Below, piece after piece: positions 1 through 9,955 of a stretch of 64,000 bases of DNA. The stretch's first letter is position 1. Each line of letters starts with the position of its first letter. Made by a program: the position numbers and the translations under genes. This DNA is from Crambe crambe (Eukaryota > Porifera > Demospongiae > Poecilosclerida > Crambeidae): contig OZ004581.1 in NCBI GenBank assembly GCA_963924555.1, positions 5,309,338 to 5,373,337 of the forward strand, read 5' to 3'. Under the pieces are notes generated by a model. That model had not been told where the DNA came from. It saw only the letters and a list, made by a program, of their open reading frames with translations, and did not search any database.

Positions 1-800
1 CCACTCCCACCTTTTGATCCTGTAAGCAACCCGAGCTTTTTGGGCCAACATTGGAAAATTTGGAAGCATCGGTTTGAAATGTACTTGGCTGCTCTCAACA
101 TAACTGAAGACAAGCAGAAACATGCTCTGTTACTATATCAAGCTGAACAAGAAATGCAAGAACTCTTCCTGATATGGTGACTGTACAATAGCTTTAGCAA
201 AGCTGGATGGCTACTTTCTACCAAAAAAGAAAGTTGACTATGACAATTTAGGCAGGCTGTTCAACAGGCTAGAGAAACAACTGATCAGTATGTTACCCGT
301 CTTCGAAAGTTGGCTGCTCATTGTGAGTTCGAGAATATGGACAAAGAACTGAAGTCAGCTGTTATTCAACATTATTTGTCGAAATGATTACGACAATTTG
401 GTCTACAGGAAGATGAGATGACGCTGGATAAATTGTTGTCAAAAGCCCAAGCAATTGAGACTTGAAAGTCAGGCAAGCTGTATGGAACATTCTCTTCAAC
501 CATCATATTGATCAAAACGACAGCTCACCAGACCACCCAAGCCACATTCATCTTGGTCTGTGAAATCAGATACAAATGTGGATTAACTTGGCCACATATC
601 AAAGGTCCATGCCCAGCTCAAGCTCAAGTCTGTCATAACTGTAACTTTGCCATAATGTGTTTTATCTCTTCACAAATCTGACACGGTAATAAAAATTGCC
701 CATGCACAGTCGAGTCATTCATCATCAAAATCAAATTCCCAAGTTCATCAGATCACAGTAGAACCTCAACCATCTTCTCAAACAAGCAGCAGTGATGAGG
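1..800 (+). mobile_element. Gypsy-type gag fragment (fossil)
   Basis: Translated pieces read like the capsid part of a Ty3/Gypsy gag: a start such as PPFDPVSNPSFLGQHWKIWK, then DKQKHALLLYQAEQEM, and further down a cysteine motif resembling a Gypsy zinc knuckle. It is cut by the window's left edge and has many breaks, so it is an old fossil. No LTR is visible. It gives way to hAT transposase sequence near 800-830. Confidence 0.6.
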
Positions 801-829
801 AGTATGTAATAGTTAGAACATACCCACGA

Positions 830-1575
830 GTGATGATGGCATCTATTTCTGAAAATTATGGAGCTCTACAGGACACTAGGGATAATGCAAGAGAGGCAGC
901 AAGGGATACTGAGTCAAGAGCAAGAATACCAGGTGTTGCTGAACAGATGGAGAAGTTGGAATTAATGTTTGGGGTTGAATTGAGTCGGAAATTATTGAGT
1001 ATGGTTGATAATCTATCACGCTCATTACGATCCAAGAAAATTCAAAATGTAGGCCAACAACTTGCTAGTCAAACACTCCAGCAGATACGCTCTGATGAAT
1101 GCTTTGACTTGTTCTGGAAGTATGTTGACAAGCGGCAATCTTCTCCAGAAGTGTCTGCTCCATCACTACCAAGAAAAAGGAAAGTCCCACATAGATTTTA
1201 AGTTGGACAAGGTGCTCCTGAACATCATCCTACAGCACATGATCATTACAGACGAATATACCATTGATCTTATAGTATCTACCATCCACCAGAAAGGTTT
1301 TCAAATGCTCAGGAAATTGGAGACCCTGCTTAGCACTGCTGCTTGTGAAAGAAGTCATCACTCTGATTTTGGGAATTCAGACCTTCTAAAGACACAGTTA
1401 CGTGTCCTTCATACTAACTTCACTGGAGAAATCAACTTGAAGTCAAATGTTGCATACTCAAAGACCCACAAAAGGAGTTTTATTCTGAGATTGTTAAGCT
1501 TGTGAAACTTGTACTAGTGATGCCAGTAGCTACTAAGGCAGTATGCAAAAGAAGCTTTAGACTATACCTAGTCTG
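830..1575 (+). pseudogene. hAT-family (ZMYM1-like) transposase, C-terminal remnant
   Basis: The frame 836-1201 carries sequence typical of the C-terminal half of ZMYM1/DUF4371-type hAT transposases: ARIPGVAEQMEKLELMFGVE, RSDECFDLFWKYVDK and LPRKRKVPHRF. After a frame change near 1200 the homology continues (KDHYR-like, then YHPPERFSNAQEIGD), and about 1505-1545 reads KLVLVMPVATKAVCKRSFR, which matches the hAT dimerisation domain (family pattern LxLxLVMPATNAxSERSFS). The N-terminal BED finger and the first catalytic Asp region are absent. It is therefore a truncated, frameshifted DNA-transposon relic. The family call rests on recognised motifs only. Confidence 0.75.
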
Positions 1576-1754
1576 AATAGAGCAATTTGATTGGGTTTCA
1601 AGCCTACAGTTCTTAGATCACAAAACCACCAAATCCTAAGGCACTTACGTAGAACTCAAAACCACAATAGCCCCAGGCACTTAGAAAGCAAAACCTCTAA
1701 CTGCATTTTTAGCTTGGATACAATAGCAACAATGATAATTTGAACGGTAAAGAT

Positions 1755-2010
1755 AGTGGGTGGGGTTTCGAACTTCCAGTTGGAGAGAAGCTAGTTTCTT
1801 GTATTCTGGTGTTAGGAAGCTCCAACAGAAGCTAAAAGAAGAGTAATAAGGTACCGAAAACGCAGCTGGCATAGTAAGCTCATATTTCCAAGCGTATAAG
1901 CTGAAAGTTTCAACTTAGCTCGCATCATGAAGCTTTTTATGGCTGACTAACGATTCATTAGAAGCCTTTCTACTCCAACAGTACTTTTTCGAAGTCAGCC
2001 ACACCCAGTT
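1755..2010. repeat. Diverged internal copy of TATGTGAC-type MITE
   Basis: This stretch shares collinear blocks with 3590-3860: GTGGGTGGGGTTTCGAAC, GAAGCTAGTTTCTTG, AAGGTACCGAA and the GAAGCTT...GGCTGACTA blocks. The second copy sits inside a MITE with recognisable ends at 3351-4010, so this one is probably a decayed relative that has lost its ends. 1575-1755 holds no gene I can see. Confidence 0.6.
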
Positions 2011-2116
2011 CCTCTTCACCTCTAACCTGACTGAGAAGCAAGAAGCTCAAAGATGTCATTGAACGAGATTCTCTCAAGGTATAATGATAACTACATGCCC
2101 ACGCATATAGTCTAAA

Positions 2117-2262
2117 TGAGTTAGACACTTCGGCCAATAGAATCTACGGTTTTAGAAACCTTCAGGCCCTTGGGTAGATGCCTCGCTTCGCTCAGCCTCT
2201 ACAGCCCAAGGGCCTTCAGATTTCTAAATCCCGTAGATTCATGGCCTTGGTGTCTAATTATT
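2117..2262. repeat. Fold-back repeat with a palindromic centre
   Basis: The left arm runs from GTTAGACACTTCGGCCAAT through AATCTACGG and CCTTCAGGCCCTTGGG. The right arm returns in reverse complement: CCCAAGGGCCTTCAG, CCGTAGATT, GGCCTTGGTGTCTAA. The whole is a hairpin of about 145 bp, a small MITE-like fold-back. The DNA from 2263 to 2890 is AT-rich with no gene seen. Confidence 0.65.
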
Positions 2263-2890
2263 ATTTAGTGCTCTTCGGTGACTGAAAAAATGGTTACAAA
2301 CAATCCCAGGCTGAACTGGTGTATGGTTCTCCATGTCCACAAGGATAAACCTGATGCATTGTCTCTATCTAGCATTGGTAATGAGTTTGTATCACTTAAT
2401 AACAGCAGAGTAAACATTTTTGGACAATTTTTTCAACACCCTTGATTTCCAGCATATATCATCACAATTAAATAGCAGTAAAAAATATTGAATGACAAGT
2501 TTTCTATTTCAATTTAGCAACAGAATCGACTTCTTTGATCTCAAACTCAATACAGTGGAACACCTTGGTTATCCACACATTAACCATTTATCATTTATCC
2601 AAGAACCTCATCATTTATCTGGATTGGCATGTGTACATGTATTTTGAATAAGTAGCAACTCCACAACAACAATCAGTAGCAGCTACACTGTTAGTGAACA
2701 ATGCACAACACTATTATTTTAATACACTTCAGTTAACCAGACTAATTCACTTGCCCAGCAACCTGAAAAAAATTTGGACAAAAGGTATCCCGATAACTAT
2801 AATGTTTCACTGTAATGGTAAATTGTGATGTTAATTTATTTTCGTGGTCATGTTCAACAACAAAAATTAATCACATGAAAATTAATAGTT

Positions 2891-2946
2891 CTAGAGAGTA
2901 TATAATATGTAGGTCATCCCTACATAGAGAACACTATTATGCTCTC
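2891..2946. repeat. Decayed terminal hairpin of the R1 repeat
   Basis: CATCCCTACATAGAGA followed by ATGCTCTCTGAT resembles, with changes, the terminal sequence of the composite repeat R1 (compare 11408-11443 and 49725-49765). No internal R1 sequence accompanies it. Confidence 0.45.
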
Positions 2947-3144
2947 TGATTCATGCATGAACCTTATCCCTATTGTCTGTTTTGATGTAGCCAATGCAGA
3001 TAGCTAGACATGAAAATATCGTGCTTGTATCCAGTTAGCATGAGATTTATAGAGTCAGAGACTCTAAATTTATAGGCGACTAGATGCTGGTTCAAGTTGC
3101 TCACCTTTGATATCTTTATTATCATGTTAATCTCTATGATGTAG

Positions 3145-3195
3145 ATCCAGGCTCATTATCTCCAACAGAACGACTGACAGAAGAACCTGCTTCTG
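3145..3195 (+). CDS. Possible small internal exon of a host gene
   Basis: A 51-nt open stretch lies between an acceptor (TCTATGATGTAG at 3144) and a strong donor (GTAAGTATAA from 3196). Read in phase 1 it encodes (D)PGSLSPTERLTEEPAS(G), a Ser/Thr/Glu-rich linker. The next candidate exon (6692-6769) and the death-domain exons at 29395 and 29479 begin with two bases and/or end with one base in the same phase, so they could belong to one transcript with very large introns. That linkage is inference. The peptide is too short to identify alone, and the exon could be spurious. Confidence 0.4.
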
Positions 3196-3350
3196 GTAAG
3201 TATAATACAATTATAACTAGCTCTAGCTACAAACTACATACATAACTATGTCTATATAACCCTGTAACTACAAGAGGTATATTCCCTTTGATTTTCATTA
3301 TGACAATTGGTGAGGGATGTGAGAATTATCCTTATCCTCAAAGTTAGATA

Positions 3351-4010
3351 TGGGGAAAACCCTCCGTCCGGTGAAAATTAAAAATTTTTTGTTATGGTAA
3401 AATTTATTATCTATGGCCCTTTGGCTCTTTATTGCGCAAATTTCAAAGCTATAGCTTTTATGACGCCTGAGGAACAGCTCTTAGAAAGATCGAGGTAGCG
3501 TCCATTAGCGTTATTATTTTTTCGAGAAAAGCTGACTAAGCAACGTGAACATTATTTCCGGACATGCCCGTGGACTATTAAATTGACGGTGGGTGGGGTT
3601 TCGAACTGTAGTTAGTAAGAAGCTAGTTTCTTGCCTTTTGGCTCGAGAAAGGTCCAACCAAAGCTCCGAGAAGAGAAGCAAGGTACCGAAGGTAGTGCAG
3701 ATAGCTTAGTAAGTTCATATTTCCCAGCGCATAAGCTGGAAAGCCTGCCTAAAGTTCAATGAATTTCAGCCTGACTAGAATCTCCGTGCACGAAGCTTCA
3801 ATGGCTGACTAGCTAACTTTAGCGCTTCATTTGAAGCCTTTGTACTTGTAGTCTGAGCTCCAAACTTCATCTGTGCTTTGTTCAAGGATCATAGTTGTCA
3901 TTTATGCTTAAAAAAATTTTTTGCCAAATTTTGGCACTGCCAACTAAACGTGCTCATATCTGATAATTGATTTTTGCACCGGACGGAGGGTTTTCCCAGA
4001 GCCGGTCACA
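3351..4010. mobile_element. Short MITE of the TATGTGAC family
   Basis: Inverted ends GGGAAAACCCTCCGTCCGGTG (3353-3373) and its exact complement (3977-3997) are followed outward on the right by GTCACA and TA. Longer relatives at 13115-14149 and 20363-21386 share the outer GTCACA/TA and the position of an AAAAGGG-like block. A probable TA target duplication lies at 3349-3350 and 4011-4012; on the left, bases between TG and GGGAAAA seem missing. No transposase is encoded. Confidence 0.7.
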
Positions 4011-4189
4011 TATAATAATTGAACTCAAGAATAAGCAACAGTGAATTATTATGCATAGCAGTAAAGATCAGCCACTCAATGGACCAATTTATGCAAATGA
4101 GTAGTCTTCCTTGATACAGCTCAGATGGCAACCACTATAAGTACTGTTTGACCTGTTGACCTATTTCTCCAGACTTTGAGGTAGTTAGA

Positions 4190-4465
4190 CTTACTGCAGT
4201 TTCTGGTGCCTTACAGTTTGCTCTTTATGTACCAACTGATCTTGTTCTCTCTCCTCTTTATTGGACTCTTAGAAGAAGCTGAAAGAATAGTCAGGGGTTG
4301 GATATGCATGGTGCTACAACTCTACTCAGATAGGTCTATGTACGTATTATATTATACCTGATTCTTTATTTAAACTTTTGCATTGGTCTTGGTTATTAGA
4401 TTTAATTTAACCTCCTCAATATTGATCTTTGAAACAATCAGGACTCTCAATCTTTGTCCATGATC
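4190..4465 (+). repeat. Direct repeat, first copy (with 5248-5510)
   Basis: Shares collinear blocks with 5248-5510: ACTGCAGTTTCTGGTGCCTT, TTTGCTCTTTAT, GCAACTCTACTCAGATAGGT, CTTGGTTATTAGATTTAATT and GGACTCTCAATCTTTGTCC. Both are on the same strand about 1.05 kb apart. No coding content is evident. 4466-5247 holds no gene I can see. Confidence 0.7.
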
Positions 4466-5247
4466 ATTTATTACAGAGTCTTTGATGGGTGCATCTCTCC
4501 ATGGTCTAACTGAACCACCAGGGCATAAGTAGTTAGTACTGACAGGGTTATGTGGACTCCTTATAATGAAAATTGACGTCCGGACAGATCTTCTTGTCCC
4601 ATCAATTATAACTATTCCTACTCTTCACTCCTACTCTTCACTCCTAGTCCTCCTAATTTCCACCCATATCACCAAACTTATCCCTACTTTGTTCCCCCCA
4701 TGAGAGGCCGGATAATCAGAATGCACAACAAGGGAGTGATCGCTACCACAGCAGCTAAACTGTTCTAGGCTATTAGCTATGAAAAAATGCAACAGACCCA
4801 CTAACTGGACAACAGATAACCAAGGTTCCACTGTAATAGCAATAATTATGCATTTATCACCCCATACTAATCAATCCAAAGAGGGATAACTTATTGAAAT
4901 CCCTCAAAGAGTGTTATAATTTCCATTATCATGATCATGTACTACTGTATAGGATCACATATCAAAGCAGACTCGGTAAGCTAATTAAAAGGTAACCAGG
5001 TAGCTACAATTTTCAGGGAACATTGATAATCAAGGTTAGGCATGCCATAAGTCCCACTTCTGTGTGCTATTGTGGATTGAAGAAATTATACCAAGCATTA
5101 ATAAAGGTTACACCAAAATTAATCAGCTATCACATTTTACAGTGGGCTGGTTTCTTATAACTGTGCCTATCTTCCTCTAGCAAAGTGAGGCTAGTCTTTG
5201 GCACCTTGCTTGTTGCTCTCTTTGCCACCTTGCTTTGCCAGTGTTAC

Positions 5248-5510
5248 TGCAGTTTCTGGTGCCTTGCATTTTGCTCTTTATATACCAACTGATTTTGGTG
5301 TCTCTCTCTCCTCTTTGTTGATTCAAAGAAATTGGTTAGTATAAATCATTAAGGGTTGAATAAGCTAGATGCTGCAACTCTACTCAGATAGGTCATATAC
5401 ATATATATACCTGATTGTTTTGAAGTGGACTTGGTTATTAGATTTAATTTAACTTCCTCAATGTTGATATTTGAAACACAAATCTACAATCAGGACACTC
5501 AATCTTTGTC
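5248..5510 (+). repeat. Direct repeat, second copy (with 4190-4465)
   Basis: Collinear with 4190-4465, with small insertions and substitutions. It points to a local duplication or two insertions of one repeat. 5511-5807 shows no gene. Confidence 0.7.
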
Positions 5511-5807
5511 CTTACATAGTCTTTGGTGGCATGATAGTTGGTGCATGCTCCAGCATGGACTGACCTCAGACCCAACATCCACCAAAAACTAGGATTCTAG
5601 CATGCTTTCAGTCATGTTGACAATCAAGTCAAATGCCATGAGGAATGGCATTCATACACCTTACCAATGTCAGATTTGGGAATGTCTATTAACTACCATA
5701 CAAACCTCTAACTCTCTGCATTATTCGCTTGAGATGGTTTAGATAAAGATCAAAGAATGTTGTGGCTGTCCCCACAGAGTGACAAAATAATGAAAACAAA
5801 GATGTGG

Positions 5808-6194
5808 CCGTTGCAGAGAAACTTAAACGCTAAGCAGCCATGCCTTGATCGATTTTTTTCACGTCAATTTTCTCTAACTACAGGCTTGTGTTGACTGTTT
5901 TTTGTGCTTATTCCAGTTGTATAAATCAAGATGCAGGGCAACTAGAAGAGATTTTAGCCAGAAAAGCCAGCACTCTTGAATTTTGATCGCATTTAATGCG
6001 ATTTAGCCATCGATCGAGCGATCGATGGGCCATAGCTCTCACCTACACTAGTTTCTTTTCAAAATCTCTTCAAGTTGCCCTGCCCACTGGTTCATATAAT
6101 AATAATAAGTACACTATATGGTCAGCACATGGCTGCAGTTCTAGAAAATTGACGTGAAAAAAATTGATCAAGCGGTTGAGTTTTTCTGCAACGG
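5808..6194. mobile_element. MITE with CCGTTGCAGA inverted ends
   Basis: The ends CCGTTGCAGAGAAACTTAA (5808) and its complement ending TTTTTCTGCAACGG (6194) extend inward as TTTTTTTCACGTCAATTTTC against GAAAATTGACGTGAAAAAAA. The interior contains a second palindrome, ATCGATCGAGCGATCGAT, at about 6012-6029. It is 387 bp and non-coding. No clear target duplication was seen, so the superfamily is not assigned. 6195-6690 has no gene I can see. Confidence 0.8.
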
Positions 6195-6691
6195 TAGTGT
6201 TCTAGACTGTCTGGTTTGCCCTCAGTTGTAGAGTAGGAAGTGCTAGTCAGTATGAAACTATATTTTTCAACTGCAGCATCTCATAGCTGGTGCAACAACC
6301 CGGCTCATCAACTCATAAATTATTCATGAGCACTCCCGCCACCTTAACAATCAGGGCACTTCTTAGTGTCCTATGGCAATTATTGAGACCATGAGTCTAC
6401 TGATAATTTTGGTGGCATGATAGTTCCTACCCATTGAATAACCTCTATAGCCGTCAGTGTCAGTGATTAAGAAATCTATTATTGCATTCCTTTGAGTTAT
6501 ATCACACAGCTGTTAACCAATCAACAAGACCTGCAGCAACTAGATTCACTGTAGCTAAAATTAATGTTACACTTACTTGTAAAGGCCAGTTATTTATAGG
6601 CTACACTGAACCATACTGAACAGCATAAATATAGTATAGGTATTTCATTGAAATTTCTGTTCATCTATAACTACTCCAACTTCTGCCCCAG

Positions 6692-6769
6692 AGTTGGAAA
6701 GGCTCAAGGACAAGAAAAGGTCAAGAGGTGAAGAAAAATCAACTGGGCCCAAACAGAAGAAAAGAAAAG
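6692..6769 (+). CDS. Possible basic-linker exon of a host gene
   Basis: A 78-nt open stretch sits between a pyrimidine-rich acceptor (ACTTCTGCCCCAG to 6691) and donor GTGAGC (from 6770). In phase 1 it reads (E)LERLKDKKRSRGEEKSTG then PKQKKRK. The Lys/Arg run resembles a nuclear localisation signal (a motif-level statement only). Its entry and exit phase match the exon at 3145-3195 and the death-domain exons at 29395-29427 and 29479-29747, suggesting but not proving a shared transcript. Alternatives are an exon of an unrelated gene or a chance open stretch. Confidence 0.4.
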
Positions 6770-6875
6770 GTGAGCCATGATGATGATGGTAGCTAAATTT
6801 ACTGTACAATTTTTCTTCATGTAAGGAAACCATATTGAAGCAAAGGGATAAGTAGAAATCTCCATTCATATATAC

Positions 6876-7340
6876 TAGCCTGCACCCACAGAAAATCAGT
6901 GGGAATCTTATTTTGCATTTGAAATTGCATGCAATTGGGGCTGGTTTCTTCTATGCTGTGCTTTTCCTATGCAGTTTTCTGGCATCTTGCTTGCTAGCTT
7001 GCTACAGCCCTGTATTCTTCGCTGGCCTAGGCTTACTGTAGTCTCTGGCCGCTTGTTTCTATCTTTGCCAGCCTGGCTAGGTCGCAGTAGCTATTGAACT
7101 TTGAACCGTATTCCTCTTTTTCTTTCTTTCTCCCCCTCACCTCTTTGTAGCATTGGACTCTTAGAGTGTCAAGATTCATTGTTGAGTGAAGTCCATAGCT
7201 AGAAACTCGAGTGCTTGGGCGTATCGAGCTGCTCCATGGCTCGATCCGCCCTTCCTTCCTTGCTTTGAATTTGCATGTTGCCACGAGTGACACACATGTG
7301 CGTTACCAATTGACCTTTGAACTGTGACAGACATACGTAT
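6876..7340 (+). repeat. Interspersed repeat, about 460 bp (pair with 27296-27755)
   Basis: Starts TAGCCTGCACCCACAGAAAA and is collinear with 27296-27755 over GGGCTGGTTTCTTCTA, CGCTGGCCTAGGCTTACTG, TCAAGATTCATTGTTGAGT, CTCGAGTGCTTGGGCGTATC and TACCAATTGACCTTTGAAC. No coding content is apparent. Confidence 0.75.
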
Positions 7341-7384
7341 GTACAAGCATATTCCTGTGTTGACTTTATCACGCATTTGCACGC

Positions 7385-7590
7385 TTAAGCGTGCTAAATC
7401 ACGACAATAAACGGCGCGTGTAGACGTTATTTTATGCGAGATTATTGCCGTTTTCTGCGGAATTATACAATAAAGTGCGCTTTAGCGCATATATCCGAAT
7501 GTACAAATGCGAAGCTTGACGTATTATTGCGTATTTACACACTTTAGCAGATCATACGTGTAATTGCGCGCTGAATTCTACACAGGTTAA
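7385..7590. repeat. CpG-rich interspersed repeat (pair with 63320-63485)
   Basis: Dense in CG dinucleotides, with motifs such as AAGTGCGCTTTAGCGCATAT, TTTAGCAGATCATACGTGTA and ATTGCGCGCTGAATTCTACA. The last two recur with minor changes at about 63420-63480. A related CG-rich style occurs at 24315-24490. Non-coding. Confidence 0.65.
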
Positions 7591-7689
7591 TATATAGATT
7601 TCAGGGCCCCCCAACAGAGATTACTTATGTAGTCACACCTCCCTTGGCAACAAAAGATAGGAATGTTGTAGGGATGGCCTAAAATTTAG

Positions 7690-7795
7690 CTAGGCTGTAA
7701 AAAGTACTATGAAAATAATCCCTACATTTACATCCACCAGCCTATGGCATTTGTAAATGTTTTCATATGAGGCTGCAGTACTTTTTTACAGCCCA
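7690..7795. repeat. Fold-back repeat (R3 family)
   Basis: GGCTGTAAAAAGTACTATGA on the left is answered by GCAGTACTTTTTTACAGCC on the right, around a core containing TGTTTTCATATGAGGCTGCA. The same TTTTCATA(TG/CA)AGGCTGCAGTA block recurs at 27180-27201 and 53034-53055. Confidence 0.6.
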
Positions 7796-8039
7796 GCTAG
7801 ATTTTAGGCTATCTCTATTAATTTTAACCTTTTCGTTTAGAAGTTCTTCTTAGTGTTTTTTCTTTAATAACTGTGAAGTTTAAAGTAAGTTTCTGTATGT
7901 AAAGAATTGAGGGTGGCAGTATTGATTGTCACTTCAACTCACTGAGAGCATGCAGTTATTATTTGACATAAGGCTACAGTACAGTACTATACAAAACCAG
8001 ATCTAAACATAAGCCTTATTTTTATCTTTTTCTTTTGTA

Positions 8040-8230
8040 GGTATATGTACACAGTCACTGGTGATTGAAAAATTTGTTTAGCTATCATTAATTTTAATAT
8101 CAAACTTTACAGCAACAGCAATGTAAATGATATGTGCATGGCATGGTGAAGTGAGCTGACTGTAATACAGCTTAGACCAGTAAGGAGTGACTGGAACACC
8201 ATCAGATCAGAATGATTAACTAGCTAAATG
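8040..8230 (-). repeat. R2 interspersed repeat, inverted copy
   Basis: In reverse complement this contains GATGGTGTTCCAGTCACTCC, TCAGCTCACTTCACCATGCC and TTACATTGCTGTTGCTGTAA. The same blocks occur on + at about 26760-26990 and 28025-28510. Non-coding; function unknown. Confidence 0.65.
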
Positions 8231-8349
8231 AAGACCTAGCTTAGCTAGCTAAATATGTATCACTTCCAGTTGATCTGATTTGTGTCACTTATGCTGTCAG
8301 CTGAATAATAAAACTAATTACAAAATAATTAATGTTGTGATATCTATTG

Positions 8350-9815
8350 GAAAATATCACATCTGGCAACAAGATGGCTCACACAAGAGTACCAATCTAT
8401 GGTCAGCTGACGGTGTTGGACCCAGAAGCTGAGAACATCTGAAGAGAGTGTCTTTGTACTTTGCGGCAAATAACATTGGAGATGGCAAGAAGGTTCTGTG
8501 TTGCTGACAGAAATAGGTACCAAGAACTACAGTATCATCAGGAGCCTTGTAGCTCCAGCCTTACTGCAGGACAAGACTTTCAAGAATCTAGTGACTGTGC
8601 TGATCGATTATTTCCAGCCCAAACCCTTGATAATTGCTTCATTTCTACCAGAGGAACAAAGGGCTAACTGAATTGTTAATGTAGCTGAATTAGGACGACT
8701 TGCCATTACTTACGACTTTGGGACCTTTCTGGACCGCTCTGAGATAAATTTGTCTGAGCAAACCCAGAAGAGCTTTTTAGCTGAAGAGGGACTGACCCTG
8801 GCCAAGGCTGTAAAGAAAGCTCAAGCTAAAGAAACTGCCACTAGAGATGCCCGAAACTTGAAAGACCAAAAATTCCACAATGTCTGGAGTTTTGCAGCTG
8901 TCAACCACGAATACAATGAAAGGATCTGCCCAAGTCAAAGGGAAGCCTTGTTTTAGATGTGGCAGGAAGGGCCATGAACGCAAGGACTGCAAATTCAAAT
9001 CAGCTACTTGCCATAAATGTGGCAAGGTTGGCCACACTGCCCCTGCTTGCCAGAGCAAGAAATCAGCTGGTTGAGGTCACAATGATGTCCGCTATCTCGA
9101 ATCTGCTCTGAGTGAACCAGAGAATCTGGGAACTTTCTCTATTGGAGGAAATTCTTCTCGCCCAATCTGAATTGAACTTTGAATTTCAGGGAAACCGTTG
9201 ACCATGGAGTTAGACACTGGTGCTGCAGTGTCCCTCCTCTCTGAGGGAGTGTTTAGGAAGATGTTTCCTAAGGCCAAGTTGTGTAAGTCCAACATGGTAC
9301 TATGTACGTATACAAGAGAAGCCATGGCTGTGATTGGGACATATCCTGTGTTGGTGCAGTACAAACAGCAGTTGCCTTGGGAGCTATAGACCTGACTGTG
9401 TTCAAGGTGAGGGACCTGCTCTCCTAGGTCAAAATTGGCTCAAACACATCACACTTAATTGGGCATCTATTGGATCTCTATCTTGCAAGCTGGCCTTGCA
9501 GGATGTTCAGATGATCTTGGAACTATCAGAATTTGTGGGGATTACAAAGTTACCGTCAATCCTATGTTGGAGGTTGATCAGTATCCCCTGCCCAAGCCAG
9601 AGGACTTGTTTGCCAGCCTCGTTGGAGGACAACGGTTCACCACACTAGACTTGTCCCATGTGTACAACCAGCTTGTTCTTGAGGAGCAATCCCGACATTT
9701 GGTCACCATCAGTACTCATCAAGGACACTATCATTATTGCTGACTGCCATTTTGAATTACCTCAGCGCCCATATTCCAAAAGACGATGGATACTCTGTTG
9801 CAGGGCCTAGGTAAG
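8350..9815 (+). mobile_element. Gypsy (K02A2.6-like) gag-pol fragment, fossil
   Basis: In order there are gag-like sequence, two CCHC knuckles (CFRCGRKGHERKDC and CHKCGKVGHTAPAC, about 8955-9060), a retropepsin start (MELDTGAAVSLLSEG, about 9205), and the finger/palm part of a Gypsy reverse transcriptase (NPMLEVDQYPLPKPEDLFAS then FTTLDLSHVYNQLVLEE, about 9560-9690). This is the normal protease-RT order. No LTR is visible on either side, and the copy is truncated within RT. It is broken in several places and old. Confidence 0.8.
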
Positions 9816-9955
9816 GTGACTTGTTGATTACAGGTGCTCTCCCTGCGGAACACCTAGCCTTGTACCCAGGCGTTAAAATTATGCGGAGGCAGGAAATAGA
9901 GCCTAATACCCACTGTTTGCGCATGTGCCAAAAATTTAATGCTAAATTCCCACCT

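Noticed and set aside
4255-4350. Exon-like EEAERIVRGW after CTCTTAG
   Set aside because: The block belongs to the 4190/5248 direct repeat, and the second copy lacks both the splice site and the frame.
8041-8081. Possible terminal exon reading GICTQSLVIEKFV then stop, phase-compatible with 6692-6769
   Set aside because: It lies inside an R2 repeat copy whose relatives at 26.9 and 28.5 kb do not keep the frame, so the phase match is probably chance.
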